A DNA stretch of 64,000 bases from Streptomyces lincolnensis (GTDB taxonomy: Bacteria > Actinomycetota > Actinomycetes > Streptomycetales > Streptomycetaceae). A model generated the notes under the pieces. That model was not told the origin of the DNA, searched no databases, and saw nothing but the letters and a program-made list of their open reading frames with translations. Below, piece by piece: positions 41,137 to 51,913 of the stretch. The first letter of the stretch is position 1. Each line of letters opens with the position of its first letter. The stretch is from contig NZ_JAIHON010000003.1 of NCBI RefSeq assembly GCF_021173675.1, positions 496,001 through 560,000 on the forward strand. Direction: 5' to 3'. The translations under genes were made by a program, and so were the position numbers.

Positions 41137-41622
41137 GTGGGGATTCGCAAATATTCGCGGAGTGTTCTGATTGCCGGGATGCTGCTTGGGGCATCCATCT
41201 TCACGCCGGCCACTCAGGCTGACGCTGCAGCTGGGCAGTACCACTTGAACCTCGGTCAGAAGCTGACCGTCGGGAAGTGCATCGTGTCCACCAAGGGGCA
41301 GCGCGGGGCTGTCGCAAAGCTTTGCATGGGCAAGTATGCCAACGCGCTCATCTACTACAAAGGTGTTCTGAAGGCTGAGTTCGGACCGAATCACGTGACG
41401 GCGGCTCAGCCCAAGGCCTATATCACGCTCGCGTCCGACCACAACGTCAAGATTTATAAGTACTCCGGTGGGCCACTGCTGTTCAACAGCAAGACCGCCG
41501 GGAAATTCCCGGCGACCCAGCTGTGGATCGACTCCTGCGCGGCTCTTCCCTATTGGAACGTCGCCCTGGTCAAGCCTGGAAGCTTCAACTGGCCCTGGAA
41601 GGGCGAACACTGCGTCGGCTAG
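41137..41622 (+). CDS. Small secreted protein with bulb-lectin-like repeats
   Basis: Unrecognised 161-aa protein. It has a basic N-terminus, a hydrophobic core (SVLIAGMLLGASIFT) and a likely cleavage after ATQADAAA, so it should be secreted. The mature part has LNLGQKLTVGKCIV, LCMGKYANALIYYKG and ITLASDHNVKIYKYSG, a spacing reminiscent of B-type mannose-binding lectin repeats with degenerate QxDxNxVxY motifs. Four cysteines (KCIV, LCMG, DSCA, EHCV) may pair. Codon use is visibly less G/C-biased than in neighbours, suggesting acquisition. GTG at 41137 follows GGGGAG very closely; upstream in-frame starts are possible but would bury the signal peptide. Confidence 0.65.
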   Translation: MGIRKYSRSVLIAGMLLGASIFTPATQADAAAGQYHLNLGQKLTVGKCIVSTKGQRGAVAKLCMGKYANALIYYKGVLKAEFGPNHVTAAQPKAYITLASDHNVKIYKYSGGPLLFNSKTAGKFPATQLWIDSCAALPYWNVALVKPGSFNWPWKGEHCVG

Positions 41623-41644
41623 TTGTACCCGGCCAGTCGGGTAG

Positions 41645-41671
41645 GACCGCCGCATTGCTGCGGCGGTCTTT
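41645..41671 (+). terminator. Rho-independent terminator after the lectin-like gene
   Basis: A 10-bp perfect stem, GACCGCCGCA (41645-41654) with TGCGGCGGTC (41659-41668), a TTGC loop and a trailing TTT. It starts 22 bp after the stop. A smaller hairpin TACCCG-N6-CGGGTA (41626-41643) precedes it. Confidence 0.75.
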
Positions 41672-41794
41672 CCTCAGAACCGAGTTGCACCCCGTCCGAC
41701 GTTTCGATCCCGCGATAGGTGATTTTCCTGGTGGTGATCGCCTGTCGGGTGTCTCGCAGCCATTGTTCCCACATTGGTCCTGCCGGGACGCGTC

Positions 41795-42040
41795 GAAGTA
41801 GGCCGACCAGCCCCGGATGATCGGGTTGAGTCGTTGCAGCACCGCGGCAGCGTTGGCCCCGTCCAGGGACCGCACCTCGGCGCGCGGCCTGTTCCGGATC
41901 CGTCTGACGGCCTCACGGCTGGGCTTGATCAGCAGCTTGCCGTGATGGCGGCGGATGGTGAAGCCGAGAAAGTCGCAGCCTTCTTCGAGGTGGACGACGC
42001 GCGTCTTGTCCTCGTTGAAGACCAGTCCCCTTGGCTTCAG
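41795..42040 (-). pseudogene. Fragment of a group II intron reverse transcriptase/maturase
   Basis: Translation of the minus strand gives about 82 uninterrupted residues from LKPRGLVFNEDKTR through EEGCDFLGFTIRRHHGKLLI and AVRRIRNRPRAEVRSL to LQRLNPIIRGWSAYF. These match the end of the reverse-transcriptase domain and the start of the maturase (GIIM) domain of bacterial group II intron proteins. The catalytic YADD core upstream and the C-terminal part after the maturase motif are missing, and no intact intron RNA domain V was recognised. It is a dead remnant of an intron insertion. Confidence 0.75.
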
Positions 42041-42455
42041 TCGAGTTGTTGCGGTTGACGCCCAGTAGTTGCGCCAGGAACGTCATGGTCACCGCTCTGC
42101 GTCGGCGGAGGATGGCTGCCAGGAGCCGGTGGGTGTGGTCCACGCTGCTGGTCTGTGGGTGGCGATAGCTGCGCACCCGAACAACCCCCGCGGAAACCCG
42201 TCGCTGACAGTTATTGAAATACGGGCCCTGCGCGGAAGTGAGTCCGCGCACCGGCACGCCCCGAACGGTTTTGGGCCCACTGGTCATCCGGAGAGGCCCT
42301 GAAACATCTCTCTGGTGGAGCAGGAGCCCCGCACGGCGGCGCCGCACTCAGCGTCCCAGATCGCGCTGCCACGCCAACTCGTTCGCCGTCCAGTGCCGCA
42401 AGCCCGTAAGCCGACCATCGCGCGATCGAGCTAAACGTCCCTGCGTGCTGAGCCC
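42041..42455. other. Degenerate intergenic DNA without an intact gene
   Basis: Between the intron-maturase fragment and the dimethylglycine-oxidase promoter I see no conserved coding frame other than the possible transposase piece. An 8-bp hairpin (TGCGCGGA-N6-TCCGCGCA, 42229-42250) is present but lacks a T tract. The stretch is best read as decayed mobile DNA. Confidence 0.5.
42050..42140 (-). pseudogene. Possible transposase helix-turn-helix remnant
   Basis: About 30 residues on the minus strand (HRLLAAILRRRRAVT, then FLAQLLGVNR) resemble the helix-turn-helix start of DDE-type transposases. No catalytic part remains, and the stretch abuts the intron-maturase fragment. The match is short, so this is only a suggestion. 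Confidence 0.3.
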
Positions 42456-44991
<2,536 letters not shown>

Positions 44992-45015
44992 TCAGCACCC
45001 GACGGTGTTGACCGA

Positions 45016-45062
45016 GAACGCGAGGGCGCCGGCAGCAAAGTGCTGCCGGCGCCCTCGCGTTC
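45016..45062. terminator. Bidirectional terminator between the dimethylglycine oxidase gene and purU
   Basis: A perfect 22-bp stem (45016-45037 with 45041-45062) around the 3-nt loop AAG. It lies 24 bp after one stop and 23 bp from the other, between convergent genes, so it can end transcription from both sides. Confidence 0.85.
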
Positions 45063-45085
45063 TGTGCCGGGAACTCTCATACGCC

Positions 45086-45958
45086 TCAGCGGAAGACGAC
45101 GGTGTGGTGGCCGTTGAGCAGGACGCGGTTCTCGCTGTGCCACTGGACGGCCCGCGCCAGTACCTGGGCCTCGACGTCCTGGCCCAGCGTGACCAGTTCG
45201 TCGGGGTCGTGGGAGTGGTCCACGCGGACCACGTCCTGCTCGATGATGGGCCCTTCGTCCAGGTCGGGGGTGACGTAGTGGGCCGTGGCCCCGACCAGCT
45301 TGACGCCCCGTTCATGGGCCTGGAGATAGGGGCGGGCCCCCTTGAAGCTGGGGAGGAAGGAGTGGTGGATGTTGATGGCCCGGCCCTCGAGTCGCTTGCA
45401 GGTGTTGTCCGAGAGGATCTGCATGTAGCGCGCGAGGACCACGAGGTCGATCCGGAGCCGCTGCACCAGCTCCAGCAGTTCCGCCTCCGCGTCCGCCTTG
45501 GTCTCACGGGTGACCGGGATGTGGTGGAAGGGAATGCCGTGGCTCCGCGCGAGCGGCTCGAAGTCCCGGTGGTTGGAGACGATCGCGGGGATCTCGACGT
45601 TGAGAACGCCGGTACTCCTGCGGAACAGCAGGTCGTTGAGGCAGTGGCCGTACTTGGACACCATGATCAGCGTGCGGGCGGGGGCCGCGGCGTCACCCAG
45701 CCGCCAGTCGATCCGGTAGGCGTCGGCCACCGGGGCGAAGTCGGCGTTCAGGCGCTCCGGCGTCATCGTGGGATCGGAGACGTCGAAGTGCACACGCATG
45801 AAGAAACGGCCCTGCCGGCGGTCGTCGAACTGCTGGCTCTCCAGGATGTTCCCGGAGTGGGCGAGGAGGAACCCGCTGACGGCGTGGACCAGTCCGGCCC
45901 GGTCGGGACAGGAAAGGGTCAGGACGAACTCGTGGCCGGGATGCGGACGGGGCGGCAT
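45086..45958 (-). CDS. purU: Formyltetrahydrofolate deformylase
   Basis: Hydrolyses 10-formyl-THF to formate and THF. The 290-aa protein has an N-terminal ACT domain (FVLTLSCPDRAGLVHAVSGF) and a C-terminal formyltransferase-fold hydrolase domain with INIHHSFLPSFKGARPY (Asn/His) and the Asp in HYVTPDLDEGP. The ATG at 45958 follows GGAGG; the longer start at 46006 would overlap the operator. Next to a methylene-THF-producing demethylase its likely role is to recycle THF during betaine breakdown rather than to serve purine synthesis. Confidence 0.92.
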   Translation of the reverse strand: MPPRPHPGHEFVLTLSCPDRAGLVHAVSGFLLAHSGNILESQQFDDRRQGRFFMRVHFDVSDPTMTPERLNADFAPVADAYRIDWRLGDAAAPARTLIMVSKYGHCLNDLLFRRSTGVLNVEIPAIVSNHRDFEPLARSHGIPFHHIPVTRETKADAEAELLELVQRLRIDLVVLARYMQILSDNTCKRLEGRAINIHHSFLPSFKGARPYLQAHERGVKLVGATAHYVTPDLDEGPIIEQDVVRVDHSHDPDELVTLGQDVEAQVLARAVQWHSENRVLLNGHHTVVFR

Positions 45959-45971
45959 GGCATCCTCCAGT

Positions 45972-46004
45972 GCGCTATGAGCAACAAGCTGAGCGATACG
46001 CAAC
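45972..46004 (-). promoter_or_regulatory. Probable operator upstream of purU
   Basis: Reads GTTGCGT-N12-GTTGCTCATAGCGC on the minus strand. It shares both half-sites and the exact 33-bp length with the betA element (33384-33416). It lies 13 bp before the purU start, so it overlaps or follows the promoter, and repression is the simplest reading. Confidence 0.68.
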
Positions 46005-46114
46005 ATCGTCCAAGCGGGAGGGGTGTCCGGTCAAGGGTGTAAGGGCCCGGACATGTTGTGCAGGGTGAAAAACGCGGCGCGATGAGCAACGGCCGCTCGG
46101 TGTCGACCGGCCCT

Positions 46115-48016
46115 TCAGCGGCGGTGCGGATCGCCCGGGAGCACCTGCTCGAACCAGACCACCTTGCCCGCGCTCATCCGGGTCGCCCCCCAGCGCAGCG
46201 CCAGGTGGTCGACGAGGAACAGACCTCGGCCGCCCTCGTCGCTCGGCCGGGCGTGCCGCATCCTCGGGACCACCGCTGAGTCGTCCCCGACCTCGCAGCG
46301 CAGCACGTCCGTGAGGAGCAGCCGCAGGGTGATCGGCCGGGACGCGAACCGCACGGCGTTCGCCACCACCTCGCTCACCAGCAGCTCGGTGGTGTCCACC
46401 AGGGAGTCCAGACCCCAGTGGTGCAGGGTCCTGCGGGTCAGCCGCCGGGCCTGCCGCGCGGTCTGGGGGCGCGGGGCCATGTACCAGTACGCGACGGTGT
46501 CCGGCAGGATCCCCTCGAACCGCGCGGCGAGCAGCGCGATGTCGTCGTCCCGGTCGCGCGAGCCGAGCGTGCCCAGCGCCTCGTCGCACAGCGTCTCCAG
46601 CGCCGGGGGAGCGGACCCCGACCCGGCGGCGTGCATCCGGGCACGCAGCCGCTCCACCCCGGTCAGCACGTCCGAGTCGCGGGACTCGACCAGACCGTCG
46701 GTGTACAGCAGCAGGGTCGCTCCGGCGGGCGCGTGGATCTCGGTGGACTCGAACCCGCCGCGGCCGACCCCGATCGGTGCTCCCGGCGGGACCCGGAGAA
46801 CCTCCGTGTGCCCGTCGGGGTGCAGGAGCACGGGCGGCAGGTGGCCGGCGCTGGACACCAGCAGCCGGTGCAGCACGGGGTTGTACATGGCGTACAGGCA
46901 GGTCGCCGTGTGCTCGTTGCCCAGCCGCCCGGCCTGTTCGTCGAGGTGGTGCAGGACCTCGTCGGGAGGCAGATCGAGCAGGGCCAGTGTCTGCACGGTG
47001 GTGCGCAACTGGCCCATGATCGCGGCCGAGGTCATCGAGTGGCCCATCACGTCACCGATGACCAGCGCCACGCGGTTGCCGGGCAGCGGGATCGCGTCGT
47101 ACCAGTCGCCGCCGACCTGCGCGGTCCGTGAGGACGGCAGATAACGGCTGGCCAGCCGGACACCTGGCGGCTCGGGCAGCGACGGCGGGAGCATCGTGCG
47201 CTGCAGCGTGTCGGCGACGGACGCCTCCCGCGCGTACAGCATCGCCTTGTCGATTCCCAGAGCGGTGTGGGTGGCGAGCTGGGAGGCGACGAGCAGGTCG
47301 TCGCCGGTGAATTCGGGCCGCCCGGGACCACGGACGAGCAGGACGCCGCCGAGCGCGTGGTGGCGGCCGTGCAGCGGGGCGAGGATCAGCCGCCGCCCGG
47401 GGGGCACCGCCCGCGGGCCGTCCGCGCCCTCCAGCAACTCGGCCGCCGTGGCGGCGACGGAGGGCAGGTCCCCGAACACCGGACGCCCGTTCCGCAACAG
47501 CTTGACGAGCAGTCCGTCGGGAGCGGGGTGCACGACGCCACGAGGCGTCCCGTCCGGCGGGGACCCGCGGTCCGTGGTGCGCAGCCGCAGGACCTGGACG
47601 ACGGGGGCGATCTCGTCACCGACCGGCAGGGGGTCGTACAGGTGTACGAGCGCGGTGTCGGCGAACGCCGGGACGGCCGCCCGGCACAGCTCGCGCAAGG
47701 TCTCGTCGAGGTTCATCCCGCGGGCGATCTGCCGGGTCGCCGCGTCGAGGTAGCGCAGCCGGTCGGTCTGCGGCGCGGTCAGGTCCGGCCGGGCCCGGTG
47801 CCGCTGCCCGGCGGAGGCCCTCGCCGCCGACAGTCGTACGGCCGTCCCCGCGAGGCCGGAGACCTTCGCCGGGGGCGGCCACGGGCCGTCGGCGCGGGCA
47901 CCGGCCGACGAGGGCGCGGCGGGCCACGGCGACCGGAGCGGCGGGGGACCGGCGCGGTCCTGCCTGCCGGCCACGGGGCTGCCGGTGCCTTCCTCGGCTC
48001 CGCGACGCTTCGTCAT
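46115..48016 (-). CDS. SpoIIE-type PP2C phosphatase with GAF and HATPase domains
   Basis: A 633-aa signalling protein. After a Pro/Ala/Arg-rich N-terminus (1-85), a GAF-like sensor spans about 95-245. A SpoIIE/RsbU phosphatase domain (260-475) has GGDWYDAIPL, VIGDVMGHSM, LLLYTDGLVESRD and DDDIALLAARF. A C-terminal anti-sigma-type ATPase domain (490-625) has ELLVSEVVANAVRFA and GGRGLFLVDHL. The combination suggests one protein that both phosphorylates and dephosphorylates an anti-sigma antagonist, as is frequent in Streptomyces. Partner sigma factor unknown; no such gene is adjacent. Confidence 0.9.
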   Translation of the reverse strand: MTKRRGAEEGTGSPVAGRQDRAGPPPLRSPWPAAPSSAGARADGPWPPPAKVSGLAGTAVRLSAARASAGQRHRARPDLTAPQTDRLRYLDAATRQIARGMNLDETLRELCRAAVPAFADTALVHLYDPLPVGDEIAPVVQVLRLRTTDRGSPPDGTPRGVVHPAPDGLLVKLLRNGRPVFGDLPSVAATAAELLEGADGPRAVPPGRRLILAPLHGRHHALGGVLLVRGPGRPEFTGDDLLVASQLATHTALGIDKAMLYAREASVADTLQRTMLPPSLPEPPGVRLASRYLPSSRTAQVGGDWYDAIPLPGNRVALVIGDVMGHSMTSAAIMGQLRTTVQTLALLDLPPDEVLHHLDEQAGRLGNEHTATCLYAMYNPVLHRLLVSSAGHLPPVLLHPDGHTEVLRVPPGAPIGVGRGGFESTEIHAPAGATLLLYTDGLVESRDSDVLTGVERLRARMHAAGSGSAPPALETLCDEALGTLGSRDRDDDIALLAARFEGILPDTVAYWYMAPRPQTARQARRLTRRTLHHWGLDSLVDTTELLVSEVVANAVRFASRPITLRLLLTDVLRCEVGDDSAVVPRMRHARPSDEGGRGLFLVDHLALRWGATRMSAGKVVWFEQVLPGDPHRR

Positions 48017-48059
48017 ACGTGTCCTTCCCGCGCTGCGGGCCCGCAGCGGAGCGGGCGGG

Positions 48060-48752
48060 TCAGGAGTCCGGGGCGGCCGGCCTTCTGCACCGCAGGAAGA
48101 TCTGCACCTCGGGCTGGACGTCCGAGGTGGCCGGAGCGTACGAGTACGCGGACTCCTCGACGATCTCGAACCCTGCCGCCTCGACGACCTCGCGCAGTTC
48201 GTCCCGCAGATAGCCCGAGACCCGGATGCTCGACCCGATGAACGGGATCGCGAAGTCGTCCACGTCGGCCTCCACCATCGACAGCGCGAACAGACCGCCC
48301 GGCGCCAGCAGGTGGTACACGGTCCGCAGCGCGAGGGGGATCTCGGCGCGCGGCAGCATCAGCAGGGAGAAGAAGGCCGCCACGGCGTCGAAGCGGCCGA
48401 GATCCAACGGGCCCCCGGGCCGCAGATCCGCGATGTCCGCCCGGTGGAACTCCCCGCCGGGCACATGCTCGCGGGCAAGCTCCACCATGGCGCCGGACAG
48501 ATCCACACCGACGACCTCGAACCCCGCCTCGGTCAACTGGCGGGCCGTCGGGACCCCGGTCCCGCACCCCAGGTCCAGCACACGGGACCCCTCGTCGAGG
48601 GACCTGCTGAGCCACTCCGCGGACGCGACCTGCCCGTCCTTGTGCGGGAACGCCTTGTCGTAGCGCTCCCCGATGGCGTCGAACGCCTCGGCCTGACCTG
48701 TGCGGTCGAGCCGCAGGTTTCCGTAGTCGACCTCGTCGGCAGGACTGCTCAT
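48060..48752 (-). CDS. Class I SAM-dependent methyltransferase
   Basis: A 230-aa methyltransferase with motif I VLDLGCGTGVPTARQL, acidic post-I VVGVDLSG and motif II region AVAAFFSLLMLP. The C-terminal part includes LRDELREVVEAAGFEIVEE. It lies 43 bp upstream of the SpoIIE-type gene on the same strand, so they may be co-transcribed. Substrate unknown. Confidence 0.82.
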   Translation of the reverse strand: MSSPADEVDYGNLRLDRTGQAEAFDAIGERYDKAFPHKDGQVASAEWLSRSLDEGSRVLDLGCGTGVPTARQLTEAGFEVVGVDLSGAMVELAREHVPGGEFHRADIADLRPGGPLDLGRFDAVAAFFSLLMLPRAEIPLALRTVYHLLAPGGLFALSMVEADVDDFAIPFIGSSIRVSGYLRDELREVVEAAGFEIVEESAYSYAPATSDVQPEVQIFLRCRRPAAPDS

Positions 48753-48940
48753 CAGGACTACTCCCTCGGTTCCCTGTGGCTGATTTTTTCACAGTTGTGC
48801 CGCCGGCGGAGGCCGACGGTGGCCGTCCGGTGATTTCGACGCCGGGCGGCGGGGGACCCGACACCGGGGCAGGATCCAAGACCTGGCACCCGCCAACCTG
48901 CGCGATCCCCGTCCTGACAGTCGTCGACCTGAGGAACGTC

Positions 48941-50599
48941 ATGACACCGCACAACTCAGCCCCTGTCCGCGGAGCGGCCCTGCTCGCCGACCCCCTGCTC
49001 AACAAGGGCACCGCCTTCAGTCCGCACGAGCGCGCCGATCTCGGCCTGGACGGACTGCTGCCACCGGCGACGGAGACGCTGGCGGAGCAGGCGGACCGCG
49101 CGTACGAGGCGTTCCTCGGGTACGACAAGCCGCTCAACCGGCACATCTACCTCCGCCAGCTCCAGGACACCAACGAGGTCCTCTTCTACGGCCTGCTCAC
49201 CCGGCATCTGGAGGAGATGCTGCCGATCGTCTACACCCCGACGGTCGGTGAGGCCTGCCGGCGCTTCAGCGAGATCTACCGCAGGCCGCGCGGCCTGTTC
49301 CTGACGTTCGAGGACCGGCACCGCTTCCGCGAGATCCTGCGCAACCGGCCGGGCGACGAGGTCGACGTCATCGTCGTCACCGACGGCCAGCGCATCCTGG
49401 GCCTGGGCGACCAGGGCGTCGGCGGCATGGGGATCCCGATCGGCAAGCTCAGCCTCTACACCGCCATCGGCGGCATCCACCCGGCGCGGACCCTGCCGGT
49501 CCTGCTCGACGCCGGCACCGACAACGAGGACCTGCTGGCCGGCGAGCACTACCTGGGCCGCAGGCGGCACCGGGTCACCGGCGCCGAGTACGACGAGATG
49601 ATCGAGGCGTTCGTCTCCGCCGTGGAGGCCGAACTCCCCGGGACCCTGCTGCAGTGGGAGGACTTCGCCACCGCCCACGCCCGCCCGATCCTCACCCGCT
49701 ACCAGGACCGCCTGCTGACCTTCAACGACGACATCCAGGGCACCGCGGCCGTGGCGCTGGGCGCGCTGAGCACCGCCACGCGGATCGCCGGAGCTCGGCT
49801 GACCGACCACCGCGTCGTGGTCCTGGGCGCGGGATCCGCGGCGATCGGGGTCGCCGACATGATCCGCACCGCTCTCGTCGAGGAAGGCCTCTCCGAGCGG
49901 GAGGCGGCCGACCGGTTCTGGTTCGTCGACATCGACGGCCTGCTGACGCGCTCCCGCGACGACCTCACACCCGAGCAGCGGGTCTACGCCCGCGACGACG
50001 CGGAAGTACGGCAGTGGGACGCGGGCACGCCCGATCTGGCCCGGGTCGCCGCCGAGGTGAAGCCGACGGTGCTGATCGGACTGTCCACCGCGCACGGCGC
50101 CTTCACCGAGGAGATCGTGCGGGGCATGGCCGACACCGTCGACCGGCCGGTGATCCTGCCGCTGTCCAACCCGACCTCGCACTCCGAGGCCGACCCCGCC
50201 GACCTCGCCCGCTGGACCGACGGCAGGGCGCTGATCGCCACCGGTTCGCCCTTCCCGCCGCTGAAGCTGGGCGAGCGCGAGGTGCCGGTCGCCCAGGCCA
50301 ACAACGTCTACGTCTTCCCCGCCGTCGGCCTGGCCGTCACCGCCTGCCGGGCCACCCGCGTGACCGACCGCATGATGGTGGCGGCCGCCCGGGCCGTGGG
50401 GGAGTACGCGGTACGCGCCGGCCACGGCGACGTGACCCCGCTGCTCCCGCCCCTGGCCGACATGCGGGAGGCGGCCCGCGAGATCGCCCTGGCCGTGGCG
50501 AAGACCGCGGTCGAGGACGGCGTCGCCCCCGAGGCGACCGAGGCCGACCTGCGCGAGGCGGTCTCGGCCGCACAGTGGACACCGCACTACGCATCCTGA
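48941..50599 (+). CDS. NAD-dependent malic enzyme
   Basis: Oxidative decarboxylation of malate to pyruvate. The 552-aa protein has the malic-enzyme N-domain with the Tyr in PIVYTPTVGEACR, the metal/substrate region LLQWEDFATAHARPIL and FNDDIQGTAAVALGAL, and the NAD-binding region VVLGAGSAAIGVADMI. Length fits the large SfcA/MaeA class. The ATG at 48941 follows GAGGA; the frame extends 165 bp further upstream without a better start. It is divergent from the methyltransferase gene. Confidence 0.92.
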   Translation: MTPHNSAPVRGAALLADPLLNKGTAFSPHERADLGLDGLLPPATETLAEQADRAYEAFLGYDKPLNRHIYLRQLQDTNEVLFYGLLTRHLEEMLPIVYTPTVGEACRRFSEIYRRPRGLFLTFEDRHRFREILRNRPGDEVDVIVVTDGQRILGLGDQGVGGMGIPIGKLSLYTAIGGIHPARTLPVLLDAGTDNEDLLAGEHYLGRRRHRVTGAEYDEMIEAFVSAVEAELPGTLLQWEDFATAHARPILTRYQDRLLTFNDDIQGTAAVALGALSTATRIAGARLTDHRVVVLGAGSAAIGVADMIRTALVEEGLSEREAADRFWFVDIDGLLTRSRDDLTPEQRVYARDDAEVRQWDAGTPDLARVAAEVKPTVLIGLSTAHGAFTEEIVRGMADTVDRPVILPLSNPTSHSEADPADLARWTDGRALIATGSPFPPLKLGEREVPVAQANNVYVFPAVGLAVTACRATRVTDRMMVAAARAVGEYAVRAGHGDVTPLLPPLADMREAAREIALAVAKTAVEDGVAPEATEADLREAVSAAQWTPHYAS

Positions 50600-50752
50600 C
50601 CAGGCCAGACCTGCTTCCCGCCACCGATGACTTGACCGGTCCTGCGGTTGACGACCGCCAGGAGTGCGCGCAGGGACGAGTGGTCGCCTGTGACAGTATC
50701 GGCGGTGGACGCAGGGTCGCGTGCCGGGTGTCGAGGGCAGAGGACGGGTGAC

Positions 50753-51766
50753 ATGAACCGGCCGCCAGGAATGATGGACGTGGCACGGGAAGTCGGCGTC
50801 TCCCACATCACCGTCTCGCGGGTCGTCAACGGTCATCCCTCGGTCCGCCCGGAGACCCGGGCCCGCGTGGAGGCCGCCATCCAGAAGCTGGGCTATCGCC
50901 GCAACAGCGTGGCCAGGGCCCTCAAGAGCCGCCGTTCCTCGACGATCGGCGTGGTGATCGCCGGATCGGACCTGTTCGAGCTGCCGCGCATCCTCCTCGG
51001 AGTGGAGACCGCCGCCAAGGAGGCCGGGTACTGGGTCAGCCTGGCGAGCTGGCAGGGGGAGCTCAGCACGGGTGATCTGCGGGAGACACTTCAGCGCCTC
51101 ACCGATCAGTCGGTGGAGGCGATCGCGGTCGTCGCCGACCGGCCCGTCGTCGTGGAGGCGCTGTCCGGCCTCGTCCTCGGTGTGCCGGTCGCGGTGGTGA
51201 TGTCCGGCAGCGTGCCCAACCCCGACCTGAGCTTCGTCGAGGTCGACCAGGAACTCGGCGCGCGTCTCGCGGTCCGGCACCTTCTGGACCTCGGACACCG
51301 GAACATCGCCCATCTGACGGGTGCCCCGCACACCTTCGACGCCCGCACCCGCGTCGACGGCTGGCAGGCCGAACTCACGGCCGCCGGGGCCGAGGGAGCC
51401 ATGCTGGAGGGCGACTTCCGCGCGGAGAGCGGATTCCGCCTCGCCCACCGCCTGTGCGACGACACCGCACTGCCGACCGCGGTCTTCGCCGGGAACGACC
51501 AGATGGCCATGGGAGTCCTCGCCGCCTTCGCGGAACGCGGCGTGCGGGTCCCGGACGACGTGTCACTCGTCGGGTTCGACGACATGAAGGGCGCCGGATA
51601 CCTGGTGCCCGCCCTGACCACCGTCCGCCAGGACTTCGTCCGTCTCGGCACGAGCGCCATCGACCTGCTCGTGCGCATGCTCGGCGGGGAGCGGGCGGAA
51701 CGGCAGAAGATCACGCCGGAGCTCGTCGTACGACGCAGTACCGCCGCGCCACGCGCCCCCGCCTGA
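50753..51766 (+). CDS. LacI-family transcriptional regulator
   Basis: A 337-aa repressor with an N-terminal LacI helix-turn-helix (MMDVAREVGVSHITVSRVVNG), hinge helix (NSVARALKSRRSS) and periplasmic-binding-type core ending VSLVGFDDMKGAGYLVPALTTV. The aldo/keto reductase gene follows after 147 bp with a CGAAAGTTTCG palindrome between them, a shape common for actinobacterial LacI repressors. Control of that gene is inferred from position. Confidence 0.9.
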   Translation: MNRPPGMMDVAREVGVSHITVSRVVNGHPSVRPETRARVEAAIQKLGYRRNSVARALKSRRSSTIGVVIAGSDLFELPRILLGVETAAKEAGYWVSLASWQGELSTGDLRETLQRLTDQSVEAIAVVADRPVVVEALSGLVLGVPVAVVMSGSVPNPDLSFVEVDQELGARLAVRHLLDLGHRNIAHLTGAPHTFDARTRVDGWQAELTAAGAEGAMLEGDFRAESGFRLAHRLCDDTALPTAVFAGNDQMAMGVLAAFAERGVRVPDDVSLVGFDDMKGAGYLVPALTTVRQDFVRLGTSAIDLLVRMLGGERAERQKITPELVVRRSTAAPRAPA

Positions 51767-51774
51767 CGGGCGTT

Positions 51775-51785
51775 CGAAAGTTTCG
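51775..51785. promoter_or_regulatory. LacI-type operator palindrome
   Basis: CGAAA-G-TTTCG, perfect around a central G, lies 8 bp after the LacI stop and 128 bp before the aldo/keto reductase start. GAAANTTTC palindromes are typical operators of xylan/sugar LacI repressors in actinobacteria. Confidence 0.5.
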
Positions 51786-51913
51786 CTGTCCTTCTGCGCT
51801 GTCGCCCGGGTGTCGCCCTCGGTAGCGTCGTGCGGGCGCGTCCTGCCGATCGGCGGACGGCACCGGACAACGGCCCTGGTCGGCAGGGCGTCACGCGGGA
51901 GTACGAACAGCAC

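Noticed and set aside
41774..42058. Plus-strand 94-codon open frame opposite the intron-maturase remnant
   Set aside because: It is the antisense of a recognisable maturase fragment and has no family features of its own.
42229..42250. TGCGCGGA-N6-TCCGCGCA hairpin as a terminator
   Set aside because: No gene ends before it and no T tract follows; kept only as a note on the degenerate stretch.
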